Positions 6,058 to 7,710 of a stretch of 7,710 bases of DNA are shown here, in pieces. The position numbers and the translations under genes were made by a program. Numbering within the stretch: position 1 is the stretch's first letter; each line of letters begins with the position of its first letter. The notes beneath the pieces were generated by a model. The model saw only the letters and a list, made by a program, of their open reading frames with translations, did not search any database and was not told the DNA's origin. This DNA is from Chitinophagaceae bacterium UBA3961 (GTDB lineage: Bacteria > Bacteroidota > Bacteroidia > Chitinophagales > Chitinophagaceae): assembly GCA_002385265.1 (NCBI GenBank), contig DGDD01000103.1, forward strand, positions 1 through 7,710, read 5' to 3'.

Positions 6058-7599
6058 TTAACCTGCCCATCCTTCTCTATCCAAACTTCTAAAATGAATG
6101 GCTTCGGCTACGTGTTCGGGCTGAATGCTTTGACTTCCGGCTAGGTCGGCAATGGTGCGACTCACTTTTAATATTCGATCGTAAGCCCGAGCTGAAAGAT
6201 TCAATTTGTTCATCGCAATTTTCAACAGGTTTTGTCCCACATTGGAAAGCTCTGCATGTTCTTTCAATGATTTTGAACTCATTTGGGCATTGCAATAAAT
6301 ACCCGGTTCGTTTTTATAGCGCTCGGCTTGTAATTCCCTTGCAGCAATCACTCGTTCACGAATTTGCGAGGAACTTTCGCCCTGTTGTTTTTTGGCCAGT
6401 TCATTGAAAGGGACGGGCGTTACTTCTACATGTAAATCGATTCGGTCGAGCAACGGCCCTGATACCTTGTTCAAATATTTCTGAACACCGCCCGGTGGAC
6501 AAGAGCATGTTTTTTCAGGATGATTGTAGTAACCGCAAGGACAGGGATTCATGCTGGCAATAAGCATAAAAGAAGCGGGAAATTCCAAAGCTAATTTTGC
6601 TCTGGAGATGTTTACTTTTCGTTCTTCCATCGGTTGTCGCATCACTTCCAATGCCGAGCGTTTGAATTCGGGCAGTTCATCTAAGAACAAGACACCATTG
6701 TGTGCCAGTGAAATTTCACCCGGTTGTGGAATGCTACCGCCCCCAACTAGCGCGGCATCTGAAACTGAATGGTGGGGACTGCGAAAGGGTCTTTTAGAAA
6801 CCAAATGCGCGTTCTCTGGAAGTTTACCCGCCACGCTGTGGATTTTCGTTGTTTCTAAAGCTTCGTGTAAGGATAAGGGTGGAAGAATAGAGGGCATTCT
6901 TTTGGCAAGCATGGTTTTGCCGGCGCCCGGTGGTCCAATGAGAATGGCATTGTGACCTCCCGCTGCCGCAATCTCTAAGGCGCGTTTGATGTTTTCTTGG
7001 CCTTTCACGTCACTGAAGTCGAATTCAAAATCGTATTGAGTATCGAAGAATTCTTCTCGGGTATTTACTTGAACGGCTTGAAGAGATTCGGGATTGACGA
7101 GGAAGTCGATCACTTCATTGATATGCGTTACGCCGTATACCTCTAAATTATTCACCATGCCGGCTTCCCTTGCGTTTGACTTGGGTACTAGCATCCCCTT
7201 AAAGCCTTCTTTTCTGGCTGTAATTGCCATTGGAAGGGTTCCTTTAACCGGCAAGATGCTGCCATCCAAACTCAACTCTCCCATGATGATGTATTGATCG
7301 AGCGGAACGGTGTATTTCAATGCTTCGCTACCTGCGAGAATGCCAATGGCTATCGGCAGATCGAATGCTGTTCCCGATTTTCGAATATCGGCCGGAGAAA
7401 GATTCACCAATATCTTTGTTCGGGGCATTTCAAATTTGTTGCTTTTGAGAGCACTTTCAACGCGCTGCAGACTTTCTTTTACGGCACTATCCGGCAATCC
7501 AACAATATAATAGCCGGCTCCTGCCAAAACATTAACCTCAATGGTAATAGTAGTTGCATCTACTCCGTAAACCGCACTTCCAAAAGTTTTTACCAGCAC
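6058..7599 (-). CDS. comM: YifB/ComM family Mg-chelatase-like AAA+ ATPase
   Basis: The product has 513 residues, full length for the family. The N-terminal Lon-protease-like (ChlI) domain covers about 1-170. The AAA+ Mg-chelatase domain follows, with Walker A GPPGAGKT (222-229), Walker B LFLDE (304-308) and SFMLIASMNPCPCG around sensor 1. Two Cys pairs at C353/C355 and C365/C367 and the arginine region LLDRID (R386) come next. The C-terminal lid holds LSARAYDRILKVSRT with R471. ComM from Vibrio and Haemophilus is a hexameric helicase that promotes branch migration when DNA taken up by transformation is integrated. The same role here is inferred from family. The start is GTG at 7599: MLVKTFGSAVYGVD aligns with family N-termini, an in-frame TGA lies six codons upstream, and the next Met is residue 58. 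It faces the lipoprotein gene with a 9-bp gap and no hairpin between them. Confidence 0.94.
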   Translation of the reverse strand: MLVKTFGSAVYGVDATTITIEVNVLAGAGYYIVGLPDSAVKESLQRVESALKSNKFEMPRTKILVNLSPADIRKSGTAFDLPIAIGILAGSEALKYTVPLDQYIIMGELSLDGSILPVKGTLPMAITARKEGFKGMLVPKSNAREAGMVNNLEVYGVTHINEVIDFLVNPESLQAVQVNTREEFFDTQYDFEFDFSDVKGQENIKRALEIAAAGGHNAILIGPPGAGKTMLAKRMPSILPPLSLHEALETTKIHSVAGKLPENAHLVSKRPFRSPHHSVSDAALVGGGSIPQPGEISLAHNGVLFLDELPEFKRSALEVMRQPMEERKVNISRAKLALEFPASFMLIASMNPCPCGYYNHPEKTCSCPPGGVQKYLNKVSGPLLDRIDLHVEVTPVPFNELAKKQQGESSSQIRERVIAARELQAERYKNEPGIYCNAQMSSKSLKEHAELSNVGQNLLKIAMNKLNLSARAYDRILKVSRTIADLAGSQSIQPEHVAEAIHFRSLDREGWAG

Positions 7600-7710
7600 T
7601 GTGAAGAGTTTAGATCATTAAATGAGGGTGTAAATTTAGAATAATGAATTCAAGAATGGTGCGGGTTGTACAACGGAAAGTGAGGATGAATTAATAATTA
7701 AGAATTAATA
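7600..7710. other. AT-rich region upstream of comM
   Basis: No coding frame is supported. On the minus strand TAAATTTA at 7631-7638 is one mismatch from a -7 box, but no TTG stands at the right distance. The last 20 bases consist of overlapping ATTAA/TTAAT units. The palindrome GTTGTACAAC lies at 7665-7674. The comM promoter should be here or just beyond the edge. Confidence 0.4.

Noticed and set aside
6551..6955. Plus-strand open frame inside comM
   Set aside because: It is antisense to the Walker A/B region of comM and has no independent support.
7294..7644. Open frame on the + strand opposite the comM 5' end
   Set aside because: It is a shadow of the strongly supported YifB/ComM gene; its translation shows no recognisable domain.
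7665..7674. 10-bp palindrome GTTGTACAAC upstream of comM
   Set aside because: Palindromes of this size are expected several times in a window of this length, and it is not placed against a clear promoter.
7691..7710. Start of a tandem repeat array at the right edge
   Set aside because: The ATTAA-like units are irregular and the window ends, so low-complexity AT-rich DNA explains them as well.

Overview
The window looks like ordinary chromosomal DNA from a member of the Bacteroidota, probably near Chitinophagaceae or Sphingobacteriia. The organism call is an inference. It rests on a TPR-fused sensor kinase of the style common in that phylum, DUF2721 and DUF983 proteins of Bacteroidota flavour, an outer-membrane beta-barrel ending in Phe, a short SPII lipoprotein, no obvious Shine-Dalgarno sequences, and -7 boxes resembling TAnnTTTG. 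No mobile element, CRISPR array, rRNA or tRNA was seen.

Layout, left to right. (1) A 5'-truncated TPR/transmembrane/histidine kinase gene (+) closes with a strong intrinsic terminator that has a GAAA tetraloop. (2) After a spacer of about 295 bp comes a small DUF2721 membrane protein (+). It converges on a DUF983 zinc-ribbon membrane protein (-), and the two stop codons overlap on the four bases CTAA. (3) A long hairpin terminator separates DUF983 from the upstream, same-strand gene for a full-length ABC exporter (TMD-NBD fusion, -). (4) A 155-bp divergent intergenic region with an imperfect 32-bp inverted repeat lies between the exporter and an outer-membrane beta-barrel gene (+). (5) Next is a 130-residue lipoprotein gene (+). 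A perfect 19-bp inverted repeat sits just before its start codon, and its third codon positions are clearly more AT-rich than those of the barrel gene. (6) The lipoprotein gene converges, with a 9-bp gap, on a full-length YifB/ComM-type AAA+ ATPase gene (-). The window ends in AT-rich non-coding DNA.

The genes do not form one pathway. They fall into at least five transcription units: the sensor kinase, DUF2721, DUF983, the exporter, and barrel with or without lipoprotein, plus comM. Most products belong to the envelope: kinase, two small membrane proteins, exporter, barrel and lipoprotein. ComM acts on DNA in the cytoplasm during natural transformation. I see no convincing new multi-gene system. 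The points most worth a second look are the two candidate operators (4792-4823 and 5626-5644), the predicted leaderless promoter of the DUF983 gene, and the compositional shift of the lipoprotein gene.
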